Of a DNA stretch of 21,188 nucleotides, positions 9,777-19,695 are shown piece by piece. The notes beneath the pieces were generated by a model. That model did not search any database. It worked only from the letters and a program-made list of their open reading frames with translations, and was not told the DNA's origin. Origin of the DNA: Choristocarpus tenellus KU-1152 (taxonomy: Eukaryota; Phaeophyceae); contig CAXNAD020000359.1 in NCBI GenBank assembly GCA_964200185.2, forward strand, positions 1 through 21,188, read 5' to 3'. Position numbers and translations under genes: made by a program. Within the stretch, counting starts at the first letter, position 1. Each line of letters starts with the position of its first letter.

Positions 9777-12161
9777 TTTTCTGTCATCTATTTACAATGT
9801 TACTACCAGCTATGCTACACCACTGTCTTCCTGTGTCTCCAACCTAGCTTTGTCCTGCACCCCAGGGTGAGGAGCTAGGGAAGCATCCCAAGAATCTAAC
9901 AAGCCCCTCCTTGGCCATCTCCCCGGTGTCTCCAGCTTAAAGTGCATGACACATCCAGATAGAACTACTTGTGTTGTGACAGACACTATCTGTCGTTTGA
10001 GTATATTCTGCCATCAGTGGATGTGTATATTGGAGGTATACCCTTTAACATCATATCTATCTGCCAATCTACCCCAAATATCTGGTTAGTGGTAAACTCC
10101 GATCTGTCCTCAAAATCAACGCAATGATGATTTATTGCCCACATGTGCTTGCCGGAAGGGAGCAGTTAGACTCTTCATACTGAAAGTATAATAGTGGTGT
10201 GGTGTGATCAACATATCTTGGACATTGATATCAATAATTCCTCTTAAAAGAAATTTAGCGTGGGTCAGGGAGTAACTCTAATAACAACGCACACAGACAC
10301 AAATATCGATTGTGAGCAAGGCGTCTACAGGGTTAGGGCTGAATGGTTTCCCTACATTCCCAAGTACTGATAGATTAGGTCTTGGGTGCGATATTGTAAC
10401 TAAAGGTTAAAGGCTGTGGATTCTGGTGACATGAATGATGGTGATGGCCTTGAGGCTATCACTTACATGGTACTCAAGAGTATACAAAATATAGACGCCT
10501 TCAAAATTGCCAATATGTACACGATTTATCTCAGGCTGTATGTGGCTATATCATAGTCTGATTTTTACCTGGCATCAGGGAGGCAGTACACATGTGTGGA
10601 TATAATGACTGACAGTATCCAACCAATCCTTTTAAATGTAATTTTTTTTATATTTTTGTTGATGTACAATATGTATCAAAATCAAAATGAAAGCACATGA
10701 AAAATCCCCCAAACAGCAGATTCATCGCACACACTATTTACCTACAACCAACAGGCAAGATTCAGTGCAGCAGTGATACAAAGCTTCAAAGTATATTCCT
10801 CCAAGCAGGGCATAGCAACACACAAATGGAGTCACCCCTTTGCAAGTTATGGTGCCCTACTGTACGGCCTGCAGATGATACGACATTCAACACCATAATC
10901 CAAACACAAGACAACATCTGTAACCTTCTTGTTCTGGATACTGCTGGCAAGGACAAGCACCTCTCAACTCAAAGTGAGTGATCTGGCTCACGACTGCTTA
11001 CTTTACTTACTTCTCCAGAGTACACCAATCTACACATAGAATGTTTGGGACCATGACATACAACCAACACAATTTTGTGAGGCTACTGTAAGCCTGTCGA
11101 AAGGAGCCACTGCTTCACCTTGTACAAGAGCATGTTATCTTGTGCTATGCAGAGATTTTTCATAGCATTACACAAGGAAACCAACACATTGCAGTAGCGC
11201 TGAAATAGTATTACCTCTGATACCACATTACTCTCAATCGAATGCATGCAGTACGCACAACTTCCAGGGCCAGCGACAAGATCCTCCCTGTGAAACGCAT
11301 GCAACTAGGCCAACAGACAATTGTATGTGACAAAAGTCTCATGACACTATCACTACATTGATTGTCTGCGGCAGGGTGACGGTACTGTAGATGTGCTATA
11401 ATATTCAGACAACTGTACCAAAAATAAACCAATCTCTTTAATAAAGTGTGCTAAGGCAACACTCTGCTACGATATCAAAGAAGTAGAACCAACGTAAGTA
11501 GAGCTAAGAGGTACCTGCAGGAGTGAAAATAATCATATTCAAGATACAGACAAGTTCTGGAATGCCAGTACACCATTAAGCCATCCGTGTGCTGTCCATG
11601 CATGTTACACTGGGGACCTTGTCCTGCGAGAAATGCAGCACGGCACAGTGCCATGTTGTGTAGCTTGGAGGACACAGACTTGAGTTAATAAAAGCAAAGT
11701 GGAGGATTCAAATCCTCCATGAGGAGTACGTTCTTTCGAGAATAGTAAAGTAGGAGACAGACAGCAGAAAAAGCCCAACTGGGATGCCCCTTCACAGGTA
11801 ATGGGAGAACCAGATAGAGTTGGCTGACCCTGTAGAATGTCTCGACCTAGTCTTGAACAAGCAGGTGGGGACACCGGCCCTGATTAGGCAGTCTTGGAAA
11901 TGGAGGGATATAAGAACCCTTGAATCTTGTTCGCATAGACTCAGGAGCATATCCATCAAGCAATGCAACTCACGGTTGTAATGTGTTCCTTCTCAGTTTA
12001 CATGTACCATTGTACAGCATTGTTTGAGCACGGCATCAGGATAACAGGGAAAATACACTACAAGTGATCCACAAGCAGTGAAAGAGAGGACCGTGTGAAA
12101 TAACGATATACAAGAGATGATCTGTACTGTAAGAATCACATTGTATATATCAATAACTCAC
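9777..12161. other. Intergenic stretch with one dispersed repeat, no supported gene
   Basis: This lies between the 5' end of the acyltransferase gene and the 3' side of the unknown membrane-protein gene, both on the minus strand. It should hold the acyltransferase promoter and 5' UTR, next to 9777. Minus-strand frames at 11083-11304 and 11475-11675 read somewhat like protein, for example EVILFQRYCNVLVSLCNAMK. They could be further exons of the gene to the right, but no phase-consistent join could be established. A repeat copy at 10018-10200 is listed separately. Confidence 0.5.
10018..10200 (+). repeat. Dispersed repeat, copy A
   Basis: This matches positions 16621-16800 in the same orientation. 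The core (about 10074-10122) reads CCCCAAATATCTGGTTAG, then a short variable part, then CTGTCCTCAAAATCAAC. Copy B has CCCCCAGTATCTGGTTGG and TTGTCCTCAAAATCGAC at the same spacing. Flanking blocks (TATATTGG.GGTATACC before; TCATACTGAAAGT after, versus CCATCTTGAAAGT) also correspond. The copies are diverged and neither has a clear terminal repeat or coding capacity. Confidence 0.65.
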
Positions 12162-13388
12162 CGTAACATACAAACAACATCCTAACATAAGAGCTCCCAG
12201 GCCTGCTCCAGCAAGGCCAGTGACAGCAACAAGGCTACTAAATCTCCGGAGCAGTCGTCCAGTCAGAACTCCCTGCCAGATTATATTTAGTTCACACTTT
12301 TGTTAGGGTTAGGAATAATGCTGATGATTCAATAAATATGTTCAGACCACATGGAATTCAGCGGCAAAATTGTCTGCTCTGAAGCGGAAATCCTCTTATG
12401 TGCGGACAAAAGGAAAACGATAAGATTGCGGGGTGAAGAGTAGACGTTAAAATGACTCCTGTAACAGCCCACCATGATAAAATCTCCTGGTGCCTGGTGG
12501 CCCCATCCGCTAGATCCTGGATCCACAGTCGATGGCGGGGTCCCATTATCTGCACCTAACCTACAAACCCTGGGCTCAGCTGACGGCACCCCTGCCGCCA
12601 TTTTCGACGATGAAGAAATAGAATGCTTCCCTTTGTATCGATGACGGCGCCGCACCGAGCCGGTCACCAGAGAACCGCTGCCGCTCGATCTCCTGCTCCG
12701 GACGGAGATTGCATCCGTACTCCCAGACAGCGCTCGGGCCCAGCGAACTACCTGCCCAGCGCTCCCTCTCCCTCCTTGTATTGAAAGCACGAGAGGTGAA
12801 AGTACATAATCGAAGAGGTAGGGTAAAGGAGGAGGCGAGAGGGTGATGGCGAGCGCAGTGTGCCTACAAGGGTCACTCGCTGATGCGAATCCTTGATAAA
12901 AATTTATGTCAGCATCTATAGGAATCTTGACGCACGCGAAATCGTCCAGAGACAACTCGGCGCGGAAATCTTGGAAGAGAATACCAAGTCAAGCCACATC
13001 TCGTCGAGGGGGAGGTTGGTGGATCAGTGTGTGACGGCAAGGAACGACATGGTTCGATACAGTGCACGTATACATCGAGCCATACTCTCCAGATCATATA
13101 TACTGTCACAGACAGACCACCACTTTTCCAAATAACATCCAAGGAGTTGCGGAACAGTGTTACAGGTGTCTTACCTACAGGGATCCCTTTGAGGTTGAAG
13201 TTAGCTCTCGATGGTGCTGATCTACGACAGCCACCGTTCCCACTGGTATCACTCTCGCTGGTACTTGTGCATCCTTCGGCTACGTCCTCGACAGCGCAAT
13301 CTCCTCTGTTTTCACCCCCATCACTCTGCTGTGAGGCCTTTGGCATAGTAGGGTTTGTCAACATCCTACTAAAAACTGGCTTCTTCAT
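12162..13388 (-). CDS. Unknown protein with acidic/Ser-rich N-terminus and one membrane segment (3' end unresolved)
   Basis: Three predicted minus-strand exons join in phase. They are 13388-13175 (donor GTAAGA), 12969-12473 (acceptor TCTTCCAAG, donor GTGGGC) and 12272-12162 (acceptor CTGGCAG, donor GTGAGT). Together they encode about 274 residues. The N-terminal 71 residues start MKKPVFSRMLTNPTM and are then Ser/Gly/Glu-rich and probably disordered. The first join reads GIPVDFRAELSLDDFACVKI, smooth across the junction. Exon 2 is more GC-rich than its surroundings, with basic and Ser-rich stretches. Exon 3 is an Arg-flanked hydrophobic helix with GxxxG-type spacing (SLVAVTGLAGAGLGALML). I recognise no family. 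A FUN14-like membrane layout was considered but cannot be supported. If the last intron is not removed the protein ends VSY at a nearby stop. A terminal exon after the CTTACAG near 12,134 or the TTGTAG near 12,060 is possible. The first-exon ATG may be internal, because the frame stays open upstream to about 13439. Confidence 0.5.
12303..12313 (+). repeat. Short interstitial telomere-type repeat (TTAGGG)
   Basis: TTAGGGTTAGG lies in the intron between exons 2 and 3 of the unknown minus-strand gene, in the opposite orientation to the units at 6670 and 7730. Confidence 0.5.
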
Positions 13389-13745
13389 GATCTGACTCCT
13401 ATGAGACACACAACCCACAACACTCAGAAGAAAGACCACGATCCCCCACCTACCACTGACGTTAGGCTTATGTTTATGATGGGCAAGAACAACTTATCAC
13501 TGTCCAATCTTATTCGTCACCATCATACTAGCAGAATCTAGTTCCTCTTCGATTCAAGCATCTCCTTCAAGTCCTTATGTAAGAAAGACCTTGTTGATGC
13601 GGTTTATTGTTGGTGTTGTTGGCTCTTTGAAGTGGGATCCACATGTCCTCCGGAGGTGTATTTTGAGTCAAGTGAAAGTAAGGTACCTAAACGAGACTTC
13701 GAGATTGGGAAGGGAGAAAAGTGAAGGCTACTTTGAACTACTACT
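13389..13745. promoter_or_regulatory. Divergent intergenic region between unknown gene and NDUFB4-like gene
   Basis: About 357 bases separate the ATG of the minus-strand unknown gene (13388) from the ATG of the plus-strand complex I gene (13746). Both promoters and 5' UTRs should lie here unless an upstream non-coding exon exists. I see no confident TATA box or other named element. A frame from about 13601 starting MRFIVGVVGSLKW and ending at a GTAAGG looks superficially coding but fits neither neighbour. Confidence 0.4.
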
Positions 13746-14329
13746 ATGAGCTCTGTCCTCACTCGAGTTGGCAAGGCGACATTGCCGAGTGCAGTCCGTG
13801 CTGGAAAGATGAGAGGGATGGGTCACAAGCCCAACTTTCACATAGAGGTGACCTACTTCGACATAGGAAAAAATGTAACCTCGTAATGGTTGAATTTTCA
13901 TCTGCTGGCAACATTGCTTTTTGTTCTCTACCTCTTTTCGTTTCAATAGTAATGTGAATCTTTCACAATTCCTCTCTTTTGGGTGCTTACCTGTGCGTTT
14001 TGGCTACCCACTGGACATCAATGCCCGATGGTGATGTGTACTGTGTTTCACATCAGAATGTTGTGCGTCCATAACGTCATGGTTATATGATGGTGATGTC
14101 TATTTGAAGATTTCTTATGTTTTCTCAACGACCTACCCCCAACTCTCCCAACCGACAGGAATGGATGGGTAAGAGGGAGATAACAGAGAAAACGTTCGAG
14201 TTCACTCCAAAATTGTCATTGGGTCTGTTCGTAGCAGTTGTCCTCGTCCCCACAACGATGTGCATGGCCATCAAGAAGGAGATGCAGAAGAAGGATAAAT
14301 TATTGGGGAGGGAACGCGAATACCTTTGA
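13746..14329 (+). CDS. NDUFB4: Mitochondrial complex I subunit, NDUFB4-like (plant B15 type), two exons
   Basis: Exon 1 is 13746-13847 (34 codons) and exon 2 is 14159-14329 (56 codons plus TGA), giving 90 residues. The intron (311 bases) has donor GTGACC and acceptor CCAACCGACAG, and both exons break between codons. The join reads NFHIEEWMGKREITEKTFEF. This aligns with the start of the short plant complex I subunit assigned as NDUFB4 (its FIEDWxxxRExLExNFxW), and the rest follows the same plan: one hydrophobic span (LGLFVAVVLVPTTMCMAI), then a charged helix and a REREYL end, compare RPHRKFL in plants. The protein is expected to be a single-pass accessory subunit of the membrane arm of NADH:ubiquinone oxidoreductase in the inner mitochondrial membrane. 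The first 25 or so residues (MSSVLTRVGKATLPSAVRAG) are basic, Ser/Ala-rich and lack acidic residues, which fits a mitochondrial presequence. The family assignment rests on a remembered pattern and a short protein. Confidence 0.68.
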
Positions 14330-16027
14330 AATGGGAGCAGGATAGGTTTTAGTCGAGGATGCAGCTACACCTCAGCCCCCCGCTCAGATAGGTACACATG
14401 GGAGTGGATTTACGAGGGATATGTGTGCTCAATTCTGCATTCTCTTTCCAGAGACTGACATGTGGGAGAGGAGGATGTACCGTCCATTTGAGTTTATTAA
14501 GCCATAGCACTGGGTTACGACCGGCATAACCATAACACGAACCAACATGAAAATATAAAGCTCTGTTGTCATTTCATGGTTATATAAATTAATTAGCATA
14601 GCTTTTGCTATTTCTACCTCGAGAATCGATAACAGTCTTGACTTTCCTGCTGTAAGGAGAAGATTCATTGATCCTCAGGTGCATATTTATGTCTCTGGCC
14701 CAGCCAGCATACTAGTGAAACTGTTGGAATTGGTGGCTCAAGGAGGGGTGGGTGAGGATGGTGCATTCTGCACAGCTTACTCAACAAGTTGTTGAAACTG
14801 GAGAAACCATGTTGGTCCCATATGATCTTTATGCGCGTTGGCTCCAACTCATACTTTTACTTTTTTTCAGAAAAAATTATCAACCTGTGTTGGCATGTGA
14901 AGACACTAAACATGAGCTGAGAACAGGTGGCGGCAAATAGAAGGATGTGATGCTGCATGGGGCTGCAATAAACAACCGCATTCTTAAAACTGAGTAGATC
15001 TGCTGTCCTGAGAACTGACATTTCTTATTTTTGTCCACTTCTTTGTGAGTACTTCATGGGAGGTTGTGCATGTTTGCATCTCCCGCATTTGACTATTTGA
15101 CTCACAAATGCAGTACAGTGTGTGTTTGGTCTTACACGCAGTAAGTGTCTATGTGAGAATCTAAGGTTCAGGTTGCGACATGTATGTGTTGTGTGATGCA
15201 CCTGGACTTGAATACAGGATGAAGTTGTTGAAAACTTGGCCTGAATCACACTTCCGCCATCACCTATTTCATCATTTCACTGAGTAACTATGGTAGGAAA
15301 TAATTGGCATCTTCGGGAATGCGTGAAATCCCCAGCAAAAAACAATGGTGTAAATCACCATACCGCCTGTATGTCATATTTCAACAACCTATCTTTCTTC
15401 TCCATAAGAACAATCAGGAGGTTGCAACCATTTTAATCCATCTCCCCAGCATAGTATCTGAATGTTCTGGGATGAGATTTACATTAGCTTCTCCTAATTC
15501 TGTTTCTTAGGGTCTTCTCGTCCTTTCAGGTTAGGGTTAGGGTTAGAGCAGTCACTCCAGGCCTTAAGGTAGATAACTGATGAATTGGGCATTCCTCAGG
15601 GAAAAGGCTCACCTCAGTTTAAGCATGCCCTGCCATACACACAAGCATTTTGAAAATTTGCAGTGGATCATAAGTTGGCCCCTCTAGGAGGGAGCCCAGA
15701 TTGCTCATTGCATGCCTGCATATGCGAAGCGAGGTGGATGGTTTGAGAATTGACCAAGTCGACACAATCAGTGTGATCTTGAGGCACAAGGGTGAGAGGG
15801 TCAGTATCAGTGAGCGGCATTAGAATCAGTTGCTATGTCTGATTGTTTTAGATACTCCGTTCCAACTTTTGTGCATGCGCTTTGCTCTATCATTGTAATA
15901 GAGAAGAACAGTTCTGAAATATTATTTTTTTAATGTTCAAGATGCAGACAGCAAACATTAGGGAAGATTCATGGGAAAGTGAAGATTAGTTATAGATGTA
16001 GGTAGAGCTGGATAAAGGCATTGCAAG
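14330..16027. other. Non-coding stretch, no supported gene
   Basis: The left end should contain the 3' UTR of the NDUFB4-like gene. Open frames here (for example 14752-14940 plus and 14429-14668 minus) lack recognisable motifs and mutually consistent splice sites. Small imperfect hairpins occur at 15040-15115 (for example GCATTTG...CAAATGC at 15087-15113). A telomere-type array sits at 15529-15548. I see no RNA gene. Confidence 0.5.
15529..15548 (+). repeat. Interstitial telomere-type repeat (TTAGGG)n
   Basis: GGTTAGGGTTAGGGTTAGAG is about three units of TTAGGG, the longest perfect array in the window, in intergenic DNA. TTAGGG is the usual telomere unit of stramenopiles and of many other eukaryotes. 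Confidence 0.8.
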
Positions 16028-16979
16028 GTGCATGCAAGAAAGTTCCACGTGGTAGCTGGACGCAATGGGAACGAGCACATGCGTGACTCTGAGAATTGCA
16101 TGATGCACAGCATAGCAAGCAAATATGATCTGCTAGAACTGGCCCAACCCAGTTGCAAAAAAGGTAGAAGCAACCCTGATGCCCTTACCCACAAGAATTA
16201 TATATGGCAGGTTTTTGTGTCTATTGGGAAGAGGCATTAGTGCAAGCCACACCCAAGCAGATGTGCAAGGAACAGAGCAGATACTTGTTTGCTGCACAGA
16301 CAGCTACAACAGCCTCTACTTCGCCATCAGAATTACATGGCACATATGCAAGCAGTAAGTGGAAGGCGACTTTTTTCTATCTTGTGAATTGTGGTAGGTA
16401 CAGATAGATACATGGAGCAACTGCAAATCATGTTGCATGTTTTTCAAAGACTGTCAGCACTCTCCCTTCCTTGACAAAGACAGGGAGTCACTTGTTCTAT
16501 TTTACAGCATTGTCGGGAGAGAGTTGAACTCCCAATCAGGGAAACAACTATGGAAGTGATAGAGTGGGCAGACCTGTATCACTGTAAAAGAAACCGATGG
16601 CGGTTTGTGTGATATATTTATGGATATATTGGCAGTATACCTTAAATTGGCATACCAATTCACTGATTCCCCCAGTATCTGGTTGGCAGGAATCTCTGAT
16701 TTGTCCTCAAAATCGACATGCCACCAATTTCTGGTTATGTTCTCTTCCCGGCTCTGATTTAGACCACTCCATCTTGAAAGTGGAAGGTGGCACTTTTAAC
16801 TTCCTTTCACAGGTGCTGTGGAAGAGTTAGTGTTGGTAAGATTCTGTACCAGTGCATTGGAGAAATTAGAAAGGGACCAGCGAACACGAAGGAAGCTCAG
16901 GACTGCCATAAAACTATTACATGATGTGTATTGCATTGTCTATCCTTGCAGTTGTACATTCCTCACGCGCCAAACCTAA
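16028..16979 (+). CDS. Tentative three-exon gene of unknown function
   Basis: Possible plus-strand exons are about 16028-16163, 16211-16354 and 16813-16979 (stop TAA 16977-16979). Exon 2 ends A|GTAAGT, and exon 3 begins after TTCCTTTCACAG with GT, so the split codon is AGT. The joined frame reads ELHGTYASSAVEELVLV across the junction. Exon 3 encodes a charged, helix-prone segment (ALEKLERDQRTRRKLRTAIK) and then a Cys-rich end. Exon 1 to 2 needs a 47-base intron with donor GTAGAA, also phase-consistent (G|GT). I recognise no domain, and the 5' end is unresolved because the frame start at 16028 is GTG and no good ATG or upstream acceptor was found. A GTAAGA inside exon 3 (after GTGTTG) could be an alternative donor. 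Chance open frames remain a real possibility. Confidence 0.3.
16621..16800 (+). repeat. Dispersed repeat, copy B
   Basis: This is the second copy of the element at 10018-10200, same orientation, described there. It lies inside the proposed intron 16355-16812 of the tentative plus-strand gene. Just upstream (about 16554-16618) are short inverted words (AGTGATA and TATCACT; TATCAC and GTGATA), which may mark its edge. Confidence 0.65.
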
Positions 16980-17489
16980 CAATTCTGAAGCTCTTGTCAA
17001 ATACTACAACAATAATGTGTTGAGTCAGGGCATACAAAACCCTACACACATCACAGGCAACAGACGCGGAGTTGCTGCACCACCTCCCTTGCAAATATAA
17101 AAAAACTTCCATCTCCACTACAGCCCATGGTACAAGCAGAGGCCTGCCTGAGGACACAACCACCCCGTCTTGTCACAATTAAGGAGTATTTACACTTAAA
17201 TGGTTTTTTGTTGCAATAAAAAAAAATCACTGTCTACTGTGGAAAACAAAACGCTATGCACACACAGCATGATGTAAAACAAAGCACAGATCTGTGACAG
17301 TGCATTTCCTTGTCTATCTGCAAGTGGAAGCAACACCCCACAACACAACAGTATGTAAAGGAAAACACACATAGCATGGCAAGGCGGCGCACTCTCCTCA
17401 GGGCATAAACTTGGAACACAGAGTCAAAACCCAGAATTGGGTATCTGCAGACACTGTTACAGTCTCCCAGACCATTCCTCAACCTGCAA
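16980..17489. other. Convergent 3' intergenic region
   Basis: This lies between the tentative plus-strand gene (stop at 16979) and the minus-strand plastid-protein gene (stop at 17490-17492), so it should hold both 3' ends. An A-rich stretch (17216-17226) preceded by TTGCAATAAA is on the plus strand. No coding exon is supported. Confidence 0.45.
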
Positions 17490-19695
17490 CTACTCTACGT
17501 AAGAATCAGCCCAAACCCTGCCCTCTCGCTCGGCCTTCGAGTATTCGCTCTCAGTGAGGAGGTCGTATTTCCCATCCTGCCAAATTGAGAGATAACTAAG
17601 ATGTAAGTAGGAAGGATCAGAGGCAGATGAACAATGTGGATGGGAGTTCCACTCATGCAGCATTACAGTACGTCCACTGTCACTCGTGAAATGTACCCCA
17701 AATAAAGCAACTACTGTATTGGGTGCCAACGCCACTGGCAACTGAAGGCATGCCCCCGCCTATCGAAATTAGAGGTCCCAGTATTCATCCTTCGCCTGCC
17801 AAAAGTGACAATACCGTGATCTAAACTGTGATAACACGAAATAGAAACTTTGAAAAGAGCCAAAAAAGAAGCCACCACACATGGAAGTATTTGCAAAACA
17901 GGATTTTGAACAGTGTGGGGAGAAAGGGGGTGAGGAGGGACAAAAAATCCAAACTCCAAAGGACTTCCTTGGCAGGGCAGTACTTTGAGTATAGGTCGCA
18001 ACATGTTACTCTGGTGATTGAAAACCTACAGAGGCAAATTATCATAGAGGGTAGAGCGGCATCCATTTGGGGGCCAAAATCCAATGTTTTGATTTTGATG
18101 TAATTTTGACTACCGTGGTTGTTAGGAAGTGTCAATATTCTTGTTCCGGACACACCTTTTCATAACGCATACATTATACCTACTCCGAAACGTTTCTAAG
18201 TAGGAGAGAATACGTCGTAAGAAACCTGTGGGAAGCCAAGTCCCAAATGGACAAACAGGGCAAAACTCGTACCCTCTAAGATGCTTTCACTCATAGTAAA
18301 ACCATAACAGTCACTGAAGAAGCAAAATGCCTTTACCAAATAGATGCAAGACAAAAGCTGCAAGGTTTAATCAACGCATTCACTGTTGGTCATGAATAGC
18401 ACCTGTCTGGTTTTCAGACAGACGAACATTCCCTCATTCCCCAGCGTAGGGCAGGGTCAAGAAGAAGCTGAGGGATTGCCGCAGCTCAGGTGTTCAGTAG
18501 AAAATAGGAAAAGTAAAGGAAAGCTGGAATCACAAGACTATGAGAGTTTAAAGTACCTTGTGTCGAACCATCCTCATGTTCAAGGTCTTGAAATAATCTG
18601 AATAAGAGGGGACAAGGAAAGACAGGAATGTCAAGCGAATATGTGGGTATTTCTTGAAGGAGCACATCTCACCTGAAGACCTTTCAACCAGAAAACTTGA
18701 GATAGATTGAGAAGACTCATATGGAGCAATGGGAATGCACCTCAGTGGATGCATTACAACAGCGCTTAAGTACCTTTGTAGTTATGTTGGTTGTATTTGT
18801 CCAGAGTCTCACGCTCGTTCTTCTCACGGTTCTCAGCTGATCGTGCCTGCAGTGTCTTGATCAAATCGCTGCCCCCAGCAGCGCTATCGCATCCCGTTCC
18901 AGTACCAGAGATGCCTGGCAGTAGATAGTACAGGTGGGCATAGATTGCCCCAGTATAGGAAGGGTGTTGGTTCCAGGTGGTTCAATGCAGCTTTTTGCCA
19001 GCATAGTGGGAGGAGCAGAGGGAGGAGGAGGCGGGAAACATCATACCGTAGCACAAGAAAAACCAAAAATCGTGGCACATCTCAGCCAAGACCAAGCATA
19101 CTATTTTACTACATAAGCAACACGCTAGGCGCCATACAGTCGGTCATGAGGTCCTCAACATAACAACGTAATAAAGAGCGATGCTTCGGACGATACCATG
19201 CCTTGATTCAACTCAATATTGTCAACCATGCAACGATTTCCTAGGCCATATTGCCTTAGTGTGAATACAAACTACAACGGTAGAAGTGATTCCAGTAACT
19301 AGAGGTGACTCAGGTAGTCAGGGTTTGGTACTTTCACATCAGGGACTCATGCTTGAGCGCTTCGACCTTAAGAGATGTGAATATCCCGCCCTTGACCATG
19401 TCCTATCGAGAACAATCACAAGAAAAACTACAGCGTCGAGCTCACAAATTTCAGAGTTACTGATAGCTGCAAAGACAGGATCGATTCCAAGAGCCCCAGC
19501 AGCAAGAGATGCGCTTATTAAAGCTCTTCCGAGCCAACGAGCAGGTTCTGGAAGTGCCACCATTGTACTTGTCGTTCGGGTTGTTGTACGCTTAATACCA
19601 CAGGGAGTAGCCCTTCTCGACCCCATGGACATTCCAAAACCATGAGTGAGGTTCACTCCCCAGCAAATGCAGAGAATCACGAGGAATCGAGTCAT
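17490..19695 (-). CDS. Plastid-targeted, probably thylakoid-lumenal protein, four exons
   Basis: Predicted minus-strand exons are 19695-19461 (or to 19446), 18914-18774, 18597-18557 and 17576-17490, giving about 167-172 residues. The first ATG starts MTRFLVILCICWGVNLTHGF, a signal peptide with Phe at the expected cleavage point. An Arg/Thr/Ser-rich stretch lacking acidic residues follows, and then a second hydrophobic segment, ALISASLAAGALGIDPVFA, ending in a VFA cleavage-like site. This three-step layout fits import across a secondary plastid's membranes and then into the thylakoid lumen. The mature part has a highly charged helix (LIKTLQARSAENREKNERET) followed by YNQHNYKDYFKTL. The Asp codon of KDYF is split over a phase-consistent junction. 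The final exon, after TTATCTCTCAATTTGGCAG, begins with a codon boundary and reads DGKYDLLTESEYSKAEREGR to a TAG stop. I cannot name the family. The uncertain points are the exon 1 donor (GTAACT or GTGAGC, same phase) and whether an extra exon lies between 18556 and 17577. An alternative terminal exon is 17795-17769 (AKDEYWDL, stop). Confidence 0.68.

Noticed and set aside
9850-9918. Minus-strand frame starting MAKEGLVRFLGCFPSSSPW as a first exon of the acyltransferase
   Set aside because: No donor in it gives the phase needed to join the exon starting near 9776, and a stop follows shortly. The ATG at 9776 was preferred.
11697-11721. GGATTCAAATCC resembling a tRNA TψC arm
   Set aside because: It is an 8-bp perfect palindrome with a 2-base centre and has no surrounding cloverleaf.
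16515-16540. tRNA T-arm-like GGGAGTTCAACTCTC on the minus strand
   Set aside because: The matching acceptor, D and anticodon arms are absent at the required distances. It is only a small palindrome.
18400-18480. Possible terminal exon (LRQSLSFFLTLPYAGE then stop) of the plastid-protein gene after a CTGAG acceptor
   Set aside because: In phase, but weaker than the exon at 17576-17490, which has a much better acceptor and a hydrophilic end that fits the rest of the protein.
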